Origin: Streptomyces sannanensis
GTDB taxonomy: Bacteria > Actinomycetota > Actinomycetes > Streptomycetales > Streptomycetaceae
Direction of reading: 5' to 3'
DNA: 64,000 nt
NCBI RefSeq assembly: GCF_039536205.1
Contig: NZ_BAAAYL010000001.1
Span: 1,364,001-1,428,000, forward strand
This document shows positions 54,695 through 63,215 of this stretch, piece by piece. Each line of letters starts with the position of its first letter. Position 1 is the stretch's first letter. Made by a program: the position numbers and the translations under genes. The notes under the pieces are model-generated. The model saw only the letters and a list, made by a program, of their open reading frames with translations. It searched no databases and was not told where the DNA came from.

Positions 54695-56323
54695 ATGGAA
54701 ACTCAAGGCGGGATCACCGTGCAGCGGGCGCTGGAGCTGCCGGGCCTCCGCAGCGGACTCCCGGAAGTCGTCGCCGGCGCGGACCGGCTGCACCGTACGG
54801 TCCGCTGGGTGCACGCCGGCGAGGTGCCCAACATCGCTTCCCTGCTCAAGGGCGGCGAACTGCTGCTGACCACGGGACTCGGGCTCGGCACCAGGCCCGC
54901 CGAACAGCGCGCCTTCGTCCGCAGGCTCGCCGACCGCGGCATCGCCGCCCTGGTGGTCGAGCTGGGCCCGCGCTTCGGCAGGCTGCCCGCGACGATCGTG
55001 GAGGCGGCACGGACCGCCGGGCTGCCGCTGGTGCAGCTGCACCGCGAGGTGCCGTTCGTGGCCGTCACCGAGGAGATCCACACCGAGATCGTCAACGGCC
55101 ACTACGCGCTGCTGCGCCGCGCCGAGGACGTGCACCGACGCTGCACCGAGGCGCTGCTGGGCGGCGGCGGGGTGTCGCAGGTGCTGCGCATCCTCGCCGA
55201 CTTCGCCGGCAATCCCGTCTTCCTCGAGACCCCGGACGGACAGCTGCTGTACGCGGCGGGCCCCGGCAGCGGCGACGAGTACGCCGATCCGCTCCAGGTG
55301 TGGGAGGGCCTGCGCGGCCAGCGGGAGGCACGGCAGGCGGGCCCGCCCGCCGGCACCGTCCTGGTGGACGTCCCGGGCGGCGGCCCCGGCACGGGCTCGG
55401 TGCGGGCCCGTCTCGTCCTCCTCCCCGTCTCCGCCCCGCTGCTGCAGGTGCACCGCATGGCGGCGGAGCGCGCGGCCGGCATCCTCGCGGTCGTCCTGAT
55501 GCAGGCCCGGCAGGAGGAGGAGCTGGCCGCCCGGGGCCGCGGCGACTTCCTCACCGACCTCGCGGAGGGCCGTATCTCCGCCGAGGACGCGCCCGCCCAG
55601 GCCAAGGTGCTGGGCTTCAAGCCGGGCGACGGGCCACTGCTGCCGGTCGTGATGCGGCTGGCCTCCGAGCTGGCCCCGTCGGGCAGCTGGGCGGTCCTGG
55701 CCAGGGCCGTACTGGAGGAGTTGTCCTCGGTGGGCGTGCCGGTGCTGCTGGGCGTGCGCCCGGTCGAGGGCCGGGTGCCGCTGCTGCTGGGGCTGCGCTC
55801 CGAATCCGAACGCACGGCGGTGGCCGACCGGGTCGCGGCAGCGCTGCGCGCGGGCGTGGAACGCGCCGGGCTGGAACGGGCGGGTACGCATCCGCCCGTC
55901 ATAGTGGTCGGCGTCGCGGGCGGCTGGGCAGCCGCTTCCGCGGGCCTCCGGCACGCCTCGGAGACGGCGACGGCGGCACAGGGGCTGCCCGACCGGCCCT
56001 GGTACGACGCGCGGCGGCTCGACATCGACCTGCTGCTGTGGCGACTGCGGGACCATCCGGACCTGGCGGCGTTCGTGGAGCGCGCGATCGGTCCGCTGCG
56101 GAACCACGACCGCACGTCCCGGCCGCCGCTGCTCCCCACACTGGAGACGTATCTGGCCCACGCGGGCCGCAAGGCGGAGACGGCACGCGAGCTGCACCTC
56201 AACCGCCAGACGCTCTACAACCGCCTGGCCCGCATCTCCGAACTGCTGGGCACGGACCTGGACGACCCCCAGACGGTCCTGGCCCTCAGCCTGGCCCTGC
56301 GAGCCCGCCGCCACACGCCCTGA
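54695..56323 (+). CDS. PucR-family transcriptional regulator
   Basis: A protein of 542 residues with an ATG start. The N-terminal PucR domain reads ITVQRALELPGLRSGLPEVV, VRWVHAGEVPNIASLLKGGE and LLLTTGLGLGTRPAEQRAF. A long GAF/CdaR-like middle (ILADFAGNPVFLETPDGQLL, MAAERAAGILAVVLMQARQE) follows. The end is the PucR helix-turn-helix (LLPTLETYLAHAGRKAETAR, ELHLNRQTLYNRLARISELL). Regulators of this kind control purine, amine or amino-acid catabolism. The regulated genes are not adjacent: the left side is accessory DNA and the right neighbour is a converging glycosyltransferase gene. Confidence 0.92.
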   Translation: METQGGITVQRALELPGLRSGLPEVVAGADRLHRTVRWVHAGEVPNIASLLKGGELLLTTGLGLGTRPAEQRAFVRRLADRGIAALVVELGPRFGRLPATIVEAARTAGLPLVQLHREVPFVAVTEEIHTEIVNGHYALLRRAEDVHRRCTEALLGGGGVSQVLRILADFAGNPVFLETPDGQLLYAAGPGSGDEYADPLQVWEGLRGQREARQAGPPAGTVLVDVPGGGPGTGSVRARLVLLPVSAPLLQVHRMAAERAAGILAVVLMQARQEEELAARGRGDFLTDLAEGRISAEDAPAQAKVLGFKPGDGPLLPVVMRLASELAPSGSWAVLARAVLEELSSVGVPVLLGVRPVEGRVPLLLGLRSESERTAVADRVAAALRAGVERAGLERAGTHPPVIVVGVAGGWAAASAGLRHASETATAAQGLPDRPWYDARRLDIDLLLWRLRDHPDLAAFVERAIGPLRNHDRTSRPPLLPTLETYLAHAGRKAETARELHLNRQTLYNRLARISELLGTDLDDPQTVLALSLALRARRHTP

Positions 56324-56357
56324 CGCACGGACGCTCCGGCCCGTCGTGCGGAGTGCG

Positions 56358-57602
56358 TCAGCGCCGACCCGGACGCGCAGTCAACTCGTCATAGATGCTA
56401 AGCACTTGCGCGACCATGTCGTCCTCCGTCGGCCAGGTCGCAGCCTGGGCGCGCCCCGCCTCCGCGAGTTCACGACAGCGCTCCGGGGAGGCGAGCAGGC
56501 GGGTGACGGCCTCCGCCAGCGCCTCCGCGTCGCCGTACGGGACGAGCTCGGCCGCGTCACCCACCAGCTCCGGCACACCGCCGACCGCCGTCGCCACCAG
56601 CGGTACGCCCAGCCGCAGCGCCTCCTGCGCGAGCAGCGAGCGGGCCTCCCAGCGGCTCGACAGCACCGCGATGTCGGCGACGGCGAGCAGTTCCGTGACG
56701 TCGTCGCAGCGACCGAGCAGCCGGACCGGCAGCGCCTCCGCCTCGATCCGGCGCCGCAGCGCCCCCCGCTCGGGCCCCTCCCCCGCGATGACGACCAGCG
56801 GCTCCGGTTCGAGTTCGCGCCACAGCCGGGCCGCGTCCAGCAGCGTCCCGTACCCGCGGTGCGGCACCAGGCTGCCCACTGTCATCAGCAACGGCCGTTC
56901 GACCGCGCCCAGTTCGGCGCGTGCCTTGCCCTCCTGGCCTCCCGCCGGCGCAAGCGGCGCGGGAACGGCGGCCGACGCCAGCCGCGCGTCGCGCGCGCCA
57001 CGGCGACGGGCCCGGTCCACCAGGTCGGAGGATGTGCCGAGTACGACGGCGGCCGCCCGGGCGACGCGCCGCTCCAGCAGCCGCGTCAGCTGCCCGCGGG
57101 CGCCCTCCGCGAAGCCGGGAGTGTCCCCTGCTCGTGGAGGTCCCCCCTGCTCGTGGAGGTCCCCCCTGCTCGCGGAGGTCCCCCCTGCTCGAGCAAAGCC
57201 GAGAGCCTGGGGGAGAAGCCGAGAGCCTGGTGGAGAAGCCGAGAGCCTGAGGGAAGAGCCGAGAGCCTGGTGGAGGGTGTGCCAGGTGACGACCAGCGGC
57301 ACACCGGTCCCGCTCAGCGCCAATGCGGTCCGTACGCCTGCGTGCAGCCCGTGCGCGTGCACCACGTCCGCGCCGACGCAGACGGCCCGCAACGCACCGA
57401 CCGCCGCCGGATCGCTGCGCCGCGGTACGACGGCGAAGCGCGCCCCGGCACCGGTGTAGTCATAGGCGCGATCCAGCTCGGCGGGGGCACACACGGTCAC
57501 GTTCACGCCTCTCGCCACGAGCCCCGAGACCAGCGACCTGACATGCGCGCTACTCCCCGCGCTGCCGCCGCCCAGCACTTGGACCGTACGCAGCTGTGAC
57601 AC
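56358..57602 (-). CDS. GT4-family glycosyltransferase with repeat-expanded insertion
   Basis: A protein of 414 residues from GTG 57602 (VSQLRTVQVLGGGSAGSSAH), with GGGAG upstream; longer frames are ignored. The GT-B fold shows RTVQVLGGGSAGSSAHVRSL, VVHAHGLHAGVRTALALSG, LLMTVGSLVPHRGYGTLLDA, LVVIAGEGPERGALRRRIEA and the donor motif SSRWEARSLLAQEALRLGVP with LVATAVGGVPELVGDAA. Between VVTWHTLHQ and RARGQLTRLLERRVARAAAV lie about 50 residues of low complexity encoded by tandem DNA repeats that are not multiples of three, so strains may differ in frame. The acceptor is unknown. Confidence 0.82.
   Translation of the reverse strand: MSQLRTVQVLGGGSAGSSAHVRSLVSGLVARGVNVTVCAPAELDRAYDYTGAGARFAVVPRRSDPAAVGALRAVCVGADVVHAHGLHAGVRTALALSGTGVPLVVTWHTLHQALGSSLRLSASPPGSRLLPQALGFARAGGTSASRGDLHEQGGPPRAGDTPGFAEGARGQLTRLLERRVARAAAVVLGTSSDLVDRARRRGARDARLASAAVPAPLAPAGGQEGKARAELGAVERPLLMTVGSLVPHRGYGTLLDAARLWRELEPEPLVVIAGEGPERGALRRRIEAEALPVRLLGRCDDVTELLAVADIAVLSSRWEARSLLAQEALRLGVPLVATAVGGVPELVGDAAELVPYGDAEALAEAVTRLLASPERCRELAEAGRAQAATWPTEDDMVAQVLSIYDELTARPGRR
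57125..57276. repeat. Two abutting tandem repeat arrays within the glycosyltransferase gene
   Basis: A 19-bp unit (CCCCTGCTCGTGGAGGTCC) occurs about 3.5 times, then a 20-bp unit (GCCGAGAGCCTGGTGGAGAA) four times. Where they meet, CCCCCTGCTCGAGCAAAGCC/GAGAGCCTGGGGG forms an imperfect palindrome, a common Streptomyces dispersed repeat that seems to have been duplicated outward from each arm. Confidence 0.85.
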
Positions 57603-57766
57603 TGAACAGGCTCCCGGAGCTACCGAGTCGGCGGTGTGATGCTGCCAAGGATGCCAGTACGCAAGGACGCTCCGACGGCCTCGGCCGATTCCCCCCAAGT
57701 CCCGTACGCGGACGCCACACAGGGGACCACCCACACGGGTGAACACCCACGCGTGGTGAACCTCGG

Positions 57767-59509
57767 CTAACCGTCGGTGCGGGCCGCGGCGAGCAGCTCC
57801 TCCGCATGGGCACGGGCCGTTTCGGAATCCTCCTGGCCCGCGAGCATACGTGAGAGCTCCCGCACCCGGTCCTCGCCCTCGAGCACCTTCACACCGGACC
57901 GCGTAACCGAGCCGTCGTTCGTCTTCTCGACGAGCAGCTGGCGGTCGGCGAAGGCTGCGACCTGCGGAAGGTGGGTCACGACGACCACCTGCGCGGACTT
58001 GGCGAGCCGTGCCAGACGACGGCCGACCTCGACGGCCGCCTTGCCGCCGACACCCGCGTCGACCTCGTCGAAGAGGTACGTCGGCACAGGGTCGGAACCC
58101 GCGAAGACGACCTCGACGGCGAGCATCACCCGGGACAGCTCACCGCCGGACGCGCCCTTGGCGATGGGCCGCGGCGGGGCACCGGGATGCGGGGCGAGCA
58201 GCAGCTCGACCTCGTCGGCGCCCATGGGGCCGTATGCGACGGGGCGGCCGCCGACCTCGATGCCGTCCGGGTCCTCGGTCTGGCGGATGTCGATGGACAC
58301 GCGCGCGTGCGGCATGGCCAGCGAGGCCAGTTCGGCGGTGACCGCGTCGGCGAAGCGGGTCGCCGCCTCGGTACGGGCATCGGTCAGCGCCTGGGCAAGG
58401 CCGGAGATTTCGGCCCGCAGGGCGTCGCGCTCCTGCGTCAGCTCACCGATCCGGTCGTCGTCGCCGTCGAGTTCGGTCAGCCGCGCCGCGCTCTGCTCGG
58501 CCCAGGCCAGCACGGCCGTGATGTCGTCGCCGTACTTGCGGGTCAGCTGGGTGAGCGCGGACCGGCGTTCCTCCACGGCGGCCAGCCGCCGCGGGTCGGC
58601 GTCGAGGCCGTCGGCGTAGGAGGCGAGTTCCCCGGACACGTCGGAGAGCAGGATGGTGAGCTCGCCGAGCCGGTCGGCCAGTGCGGCCAGCGCCGGGTCG
58701 TGGGAGCGTACGGCCTCCAGCGCCCGGTGCGCGCCCGCGACGAGCATCCCGGCGTCGACGCCCTCCGGGTCCTCGGGGTTGCCGGCCAGCGCGCCGCGCG
58801 CGAGGGAGGCCGCGGAGGCCAGCGCCTCCGCGTGGCCCAGCCGCTCGGCCTCGGCGGTGAGCTCGGTGTCCTCGCCGGCCCGCGGTTCGACGCCGGCGAT
58901 CTCGTCGAGCCCGAAGCGCAGCAGGTCGGCCTCCTGGGCCCGCTCACGCGCCCGGGTGGTCAGCTCGTCCAGCTCGGCGGACGCGTCCCGGAGCCTCCGG
59001 TACGCGGCTGCGTACTTCGTGTACGGCACGGCGACGGCGTCGCCCGCGTAGCGGTCCAGCGCCTGCCGCTGCCGGGCGGGCTTCAGCAGCCCCTGCTGGT
59101 CGGTCTGGCCGTGTACGGCGACCAGGTCGTCGGCCAGCTCGGCGAGCAGCCCGACGGGCACCGAGCGCCCGCCCAGATGCGCCCGGGAGCGCCCCTCGGC
59201 CGAGATGGTGCGGCTGACGAGCAGCGCGCCGTCGTCGAGCTCGGCGCCGGCCTCCTCGGCCCGTACCGCGGCGGCAGCGTCCGCGGACACGCTGATCCGT
59301 CCCTCGACGACCGCGGACGCGGCGCCGAAACGCACCAGCGCGGGGTCGGCTCGCCCGCCGAGCAGCAGCCCCAGGCTGGTGACGACCATGGTCTTGCCCG
59401 CGCCGGTCTCGCCGGTCACCGCGGTGAAGCCGGGCGACAGCTCGACGACGGCGTCGTCGATGACCCCGAGTGACCGTATCCGCATCTCCTCCAACACGGA
59501 AAAGACCAT
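57767..59509 (-). CDS. recN: DNA repair protein RecN
   Basis: Up to 580 residues; GTG 59497 (VLEEMRIRSLGVIDDAVVEL) is a likelier start than ATG 59509. Walker A is FTAVTGETGAGKTMVVTSLG. The central coiled coil carries many Ala/Glu/Arg heptads. The ABC signature is AKGASGGELSRVMLAVEVVF, then VPTYLFDEVDAGVGGKAAVE (Walker B) and VVVVTHLPQVAAFADRQLLV. RecN is an SMC-like ATPase acting on double-strand breaks. It ends the tlyA-nadK-recN run, with 215 bp after nadK. Confidence 0.95.
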   Translation of the reverse strand: MVFSVLEEMRIRSLGVIDDAVVELSPGFTAVTGETGAGKTMVVTSLGLLLGGRADPALVRFGAASAVVEGRISVSADAAAAVRAEEAGAELDDGALLVSRTISAEGRSRAHLGGRSVPVGLLAELADDLVAVHGQTDQQGLLKPARQRQALDRYAGDAVAVPYTKYAAAYRRLRDASAELDELTTRARERAQEADLLRFGLDEIAGVEPRAGEDTELTAEAERLGHAEALASAASLARGALAGNPEDPEGVDAGMLVAGAHRALEAVRSHDPALAALADRLGELTILLSDVSGELASYADGLDADPRRLAAVEERRSALTQLTRKYGDDITAVLAWAEQSAARLTELDGDDDRIGELTQERDALRAEISGLAQALTDARTEAATRFADAVTAELASLAMPHARVSIDIRQTEDPDGIEVGGRPVAYGPMGADEVELLLAPHPGAPPRPIAKGASGGELSRVMLAVEVVFAGSDPVPTYLFDEVDAGVGGKAAVEVGRRLARLAKSAQVVVVTHLPQVAAFADRQLLVEKTNDGSVTRSGVKVLEGEDRVRELSRMLAGQEDSETARAHAEELLAAARTDG

Positions 59510-59724
59510 ACGAGGTCCGGGGCCCGGTGTGCGACGGACCCCGCCCCCGGGTCACCCTCCCGGGGCCGACGGTGTCCCGGCGCGCTCCCCCCTGGAGCCG
59601 CGGCCTGCCCGGGGATGCGCCGGTCCGCGGCCGAACGGCGGATACGGTCACCGGCGCAGGTCCGCTGTGGCGAGCAGCACACCTTCCGGATCGCGGCCCG
59701 GCCGCCCCGCGGACGCCCCGACCG

Positions 59725-60636
59725 TCAGTTCGGCGCCCCGCGCCAGCCCGACACCGGCAGCGCGAACTTGGCGACCAGCCGGTCCGTGAACGACGCGTGG
59801 TGCAGCCGCGCCAGCCGCACCGGAACAGCCCCCCGTCGCACCTCCACCCGGGCTGCGGGCGGCAGCTCGACGGCCCGGCGGCCGTCGCACCACAGCACCC
59901 CGTGCGGGGTGTGTGCCTGCACCTCCACCGCGAGCACCGACGTCGGCGAGGTCACCAGCGGCTTGGCGAACAGCGCGTGCGCGCTGATCGGGACCATCAG
60001 CAGGGCCTCCACCTCGGGCCAGACCACCGGGCCGCCGGAGGAGAAGGCATAGGCGGTCGAACCGGTGGGGGTGGCGCAGACGATGCCGTCACAGCCGAAG
60101 CCGGTGACCGGGCGGCCGTCGATCTCCAGGATGACTTCCAGCATCCGCTCGGGCGAGACCTTCTGCACGGCGGCCTCGTTGAGCGCCCAGTCGGTGTGCA
60201 CGACATCGCCGTTGCTGCGCACCGAGACGTCGATGGTCATGCGTTCCTCGACCTCGTACGCCCGGGTGACGACCCGGTCGACCACCTTGTCGAGGTCGTC
60301 CCGCTCGGCCTCCGCCAGGAAGCCCACCCGCCCCAGGTTGACGCCCAGCATCGGCACCCCGGAGGCGCGCGCGAACTCGGCACCGCGCAGCAGGGTGCCG
60401 TCCCCGCCCAGGACGATCAGCAGTTCGCAGCCGTCGAGCGCGGCCGGGGTCGCCTCGGCGACCAGTTCGACGGACGGCGGCAGCGGCAGATCGGACGCCT
60501 CCGCGGCCAGTACGCGTACGCCGAGGCCGCACCGCTGCAACCCCTGGACGACGAGTTCGGCGCTGCGCACGGCCGCCCGGCGGCCGGTGTGCGCGAGCAG
60601 GAAAACGGTGCGTGTCGCTGCTGTCGTGTTTGTCAA
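59725..60636 (-). CDS. nadK: NAD kinase
   Basis: A protein of 303 residues. The start is TTG 60636 in the TTGA overlap with the tlyA stop. The family motifs are ELLIVLGGDGTLLRGAEFAR (GGDG), LGVNLGRVGFLAEAERDDL (NxGxxGFL), WALNEAAVQKVSPERMLEVI (NE/D) and GDGIV-type FGCDGIVCATPTGSTAYAFS (TPTGSTAY). It phosphorylates NAD to NADP. The coupling to tlyA is widely conserved in actinobacteria. Confidence 0.96.
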   Translation of the reverse strand: MTNTTAATRTVFLLAHTGRRAAVRSAELVVQGLQRCGLGVRVLAAEASDLPLPPSVELVAEATPAALDGCELLIVLGGDGTLLRGAEFARASGVPMLGVNLGRVGFLAEAERDDLDKVVDRVVTRAYEVEERMTIDVSVRSNGDVVHTDWALNEAAVQKVSPERMLEVILEIDGRPVTGFGCDGIVCATPTGSTAYAFSSGGPVVWPEVEALLMVPISAHALFAKPLVTSPTSVLAVEVQAHTPHGVLWCDGRRAVELPPAARVEVRRGAVPVRLARLHHASFTDRLVAKFALPVSGWRGAPN

Positions 60637-61448
60637 CGCGGCCCCTCCGCCACTGCACGGTCAACATCCGCAGGATCGAGCTCGGGCGCCCCGGCCCGGA
60701 GCCACAGAAAGTACTCGACATTCCCGGACGGGCCCGGCAGCGGACTGGCGGTGACGCCCAGTACCCCGAGGCCGAGTTCCCCCGCCTGCCGCGCCACGGT
60801 CCGTACCGCCTCGGCGCGCAGCTCCGGGCTGCGGACGACGCCGCCGCTGCCGAGGCGTTCCTTGCCCACCTCGAACTGCGGCTTGACCATCAGCACCAGG
60901 TCGGCATCGGACGCCGCACAGCGCGCCAGGGCGGGCAGCACCAGGCCGAGGGGGATGAAGGACAGATCGCCGACGATCAGGTCGACCGGCTTGCCGTCGA
61001 TCAGCTCCAGCGTCAACTCGCGTACGTTCGTACGGTCCTTGACGGTGACCCGGTCGTCGCTCTGCAGGGACCAGGCGAGCTGCCCGTAGCCGACGTCCAC
61101 GGCGACGACATGCCCGGCCCCGGAGCGCAGCAGTACGTCCGTGAAACCGCCGGTGGACGCACCGGCGTCCAATGCCCGGCGCCCCTCGACCTTCAGACCC
61201 AGCGGCACGAACGCCGCAAGGGCTCCGGCCAGCTTGTGGCCGCCGCGCGAGACGTACTCGGGGTCGCTGTCGTCCTTGACGACGACGATCGCGGCAGCGG
61301 TCTCGACCTGGGTGGCGGGCTTGGTCGCAACGGTCCTGCCGACGGTCACCCGCCCCGCGGCGATCAGCTGGCTCGCGTGCTCGCGCGAGCGCGCCAGCTT
61401 GCGACGCACCAGCTCGGCGTCGAGACGGCGGCGTGCCACTCCTGCCAC
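60633..61448 (-). CDS. tlyA: TlyA-family rRNA methyltransferase
   Basis: A protein of 271 residues. GTG 61448 (VAGVARRRLDAELVRRKLAR) is used because AGGAG lies twelve bases upstream; the longer frame enters the neighbouring gene. The S4 domain (RRLDAELVRRKLARSREHAS) is followed by the Rossmann methyltransferase: YVSRGGHKLAGALAAF, RALDAGASTGGFTDVLLRSG (SAM loop), VVAVDVGYGQLAWSL and DLIVGDLSFIPLGLVLPAL. TlyA 2'-O-methylates cytidines in 16S and/or 23S rRNA and affects capreomycin sensitivity. Confidence 0.94.
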   Translation of the reverse strand: MAGVARRRLDAELVRRKLARSREHASQLIAAGRVTVGRTVATKPATQVETAAAIVVVKDDSDPEYVSRGGHKLAGALAAFVPLGLKVEGRRALDAGASTGGFTDVLLRSGAGHVVAVDVGYGQLAWSLQSDDRVTVKDRTNVRELTLELIDGKPVDLIVGDLSFIPLGLVLPALARCAASDADLVLMVKPQFEVGKERLGSGGVVRSPELRAEAVRTVARQAGELGLGVLGVTASPLPGPSGNVEYFLWLRAGAPELDPADVDRAVAEGPR

Positions 61449-61455
61449 GTTCGGT

Positions 61456-61704
61456 TCATCTCCTGTTGTTGTGCGAAAGCGTTGGTACGGGGCGTGCGTC
61501 GAGCGCGGTGAGCGTGTCCCGCAGTCCCCGGTGTACATCCTCGTACACCTCGATGTGTCCGTCCGTCGTGAGACGGTCGGCGTCACCCAGCCGCTCGATC
61601 CACGTGTCCACCTCGGCATGGCCGGTCGGCGTGCGCTCCACCCCGATGGGCAGCGGAGAATCGGCGGTGTGCTCCGCCCCGGAGGCCGGCATCGAGTCGC
61701 TCAT
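61456..61704 (-). CDS. Small conserved hypothetical protein upstream of tlyA
   Basis: A protein of 82 residues starting at ATG 61704: MSDSMPASGAEHTADSPLPI, GVERTPTGHAEVDTWIERLG, DADRLTTDGHIEVYEDVHRG, LRDTLTALDARPVPTLSH. The VDxxLxRLxDAD and H-x-x-VYEDVHxxLRxxL pattern is one I associate with small proteins that precede tlyA in actinobacteria. No function is known. It ends 7 bp before the tlyA start, so the two are co-transcribed. Confidence 0.75.
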   Translation of the reverse strand: MSDSMPASGAEHTADSPLPIGVERTPTGHAEVDTWIERLGDADRLTTDGHIEVYEDVHRGLRDTLTALDARPVPTLSHNNRR

Positions 61705-61743
61705 ACCATGACGCTACCCCGAAGCACTGGGGTACGGTCGATC

Positions 61744-62094
61744 ATGATGGCGACAACGGAGGAGTGCCGCACCGCACTCGACACACTTTCGGACAATCTC
61801 GCGCGCACCGATGGCGACGTGCGCCGTGCCGCTGCCCTGGACCGCTCGCTGAGCTGCCACATCACGGACCTCGGCATCACCTTCACCGGACGTCTCGCCG
61901 ACGGCCGGATCGAGGTGCTGGACACCCGTCAGGGGCCTCCGGGCGAGAAGGCACAGATCCGGCTGGCGATGGCCGGCGACGATCTGGTGGCGATGGTCGG
62001 CGGGCGGCTGAACTTCGCCAGGGCCTGGGCCTCGGGCCGGGTCCGGCTGGAGGCCGGCGTACGCGACCTGCTGCGGCTCAGAGCACTGCTGTGA
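61744..62094 (+). CDS. SCP2 sterol-binding-domain protein
   Basis: A protein of 116 residues. ATG 61744/61747 is used; no ribosome-binding site is visible, so the mRNA may be leaderless. It reads TEECRTALDTLSDNLARTDG, SLSCHITDLGITFTGRLADG, AQIRLAMAGDDLVAMVGGRL and NFARAWASGRVRLEAGVRDL, the SCP2-like lipid-pocket pattern ending LRLRALL. It probably binds a hydrophobic ligand. It is divergent from the tlyA unit across 39 bp and converges on the HAD gene. Confidence 0.85.
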   Translation: MMATTEECRTALDTLSDNLARTDGDVRRAAALDRSLSCHITDLGITFTGRLADGRIEVLDTRQGPPGEKAQIRLAMAGDDLVAMVGGRLNFARAWASGRVRLEAGVRDLLRLRALL

Positions 62095-62104
62095 CGCCCT
62101 CCCC

Positions 62105-63133
62105 CTACAGCCCCAGCCGCGCCAGCGCCTTGCCCGGGTCCAGGGCACACATACCGTCCCCCGCGTACGTCCAGGCCGCCGCACAGAGCGCCCGAAGCCC
62201 GTCCAGGGCCTCGCCCTCGCCGTCCAGCACCAGCGCCTCGCCCCGTACCGCCGCCGTCCAGCCGCCGCACCCGAAGCCCTCGCCGGCCACGGTCACTTCG
62301 GGCTGACCGGTGAGCAGCCCCCGCAGATCGGCGTCCACATAGGTCGGCCGGTGCCGGGGCTCGGCCGCCAGCAGGAGCGCCGCACCGGTCACCCCGGTCA
62401 GCACGAGCAGTGAGTCCACACCGCCGTTGAAGGCGCCCTCGATGTCCGTGTCCAGCCGGTCCCCGACCACGAGGGGCCGCTTCGCGCCCGTACGCAGGAT
62501 CGTCTCCCGGTGCATCGGCGGCAGCGGCTTGCCCGCGACCCGGGGCTCGGCACCCGTCGCGATCCGGACGACCTCGACCGCCGCACCGTTCCCCGGTCCG
62601 ATCCCCCGGGCGCCCGGTATGGTCAGGTCGGTGTTGGACGCGTACCACGGCACACCCCGCCCGATCGCGTAACTGGCCTCCGCGAACCGTCCCCAGGGCA
62701 GCTCGGGGCCGCCATACCCCTGCACCACCGCCGCCGGATCGTCGTCCGCGGACTCCACCGGCTCCAGGCCCCGCTCGCGCAGCGCGACCCGCAGCCCGTC
62801 CCCGCCGATCACCAGCACCCGCGACCCGGCCGGAACCTGCTCGGCGATCAGCCGGGCCACCGCCTGCGCCGAGGTGATCACGTCACCGGCCTCGGCCGGC
62901 ACCCCGAGCTCGGTGAGATGCTCGGCCACCGCCTCCGGCGTACGCAGCGCGTTGTTCGTCACGTACGCGAGATGCATACCGCACTCGCGGGCCGCCCCGA
63001 GCGCCTCCACGGCACGCGGGATCGCGGACCCGCCCGCGTACACCACCCCGTCCAGATCCAGCAGAGCCGTGTCGTAGGCCTCGCACAGCGTCTGCGCGCT
63101 GCCGCTCGGTGCGGTCCTGCTCCGCTGAACCAT
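62105..63133 (-). CDS. HAD-IIA family phosphatase (NagD-like)
   Basis: A protein of 342 residues with an ATG start. YDTALLDLDGVVYAGGSAIP carries the nucleophile pair (Asp26, Asp28). LAYVTNNALRTPEAVAEHLT is motif II. GKPLPPMHRETILRTGA and KRPLVVGDRLDTDIEGAFNG give motifs III and IV. The HAD-IIA cap lies between motifs II and III. The family dephosphorylates sugar phosphates, nucleotides or 2-phosphoglycolate-type products. The C-terminal 80 residues (EVTVAGEGFGCGGWTAAVRG) are an actinobacterial extension. Substrate unknown. Confidence 0.9.
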   Translation of the reverse strand: MVQRSRTAPSGSAQTLCEAYDTALLDLDGVVYAGGSAIPRAVEALGAARECGMHLAYVTNNALRTPEAVAEHLTELGVPAEAGDVITSAQAVARLIAEQVPAGSRVLVIGGDGLRVALRERGLEPVESADDDPAAVVQGYGGPELPWGRFAEASYAIGRGVPWYASNTDLTIPGARGIGPGNGAAVEVVRIATGAEPRVAGKPLPPMHRETILRTGAKRPLVVGDRLDTDIEGAFNGGVDSLLVLTGVTGAALLLAAEPRHRPTYVDADLRGLLTGQPEVTVAGEGFGCGGWTAAVRGEALVLDGEGEALDGLRALCAAAWTYAGDGMCALDPGKALARLGL

Positions 63134-63215
63134 CAGTCTTCCGCTCCCTCAGATACTTCGATCAATGTCCTCGTCCGATCATCGCTCATCGCCTCGGGGC
63201 ACATACCATGCAGCA

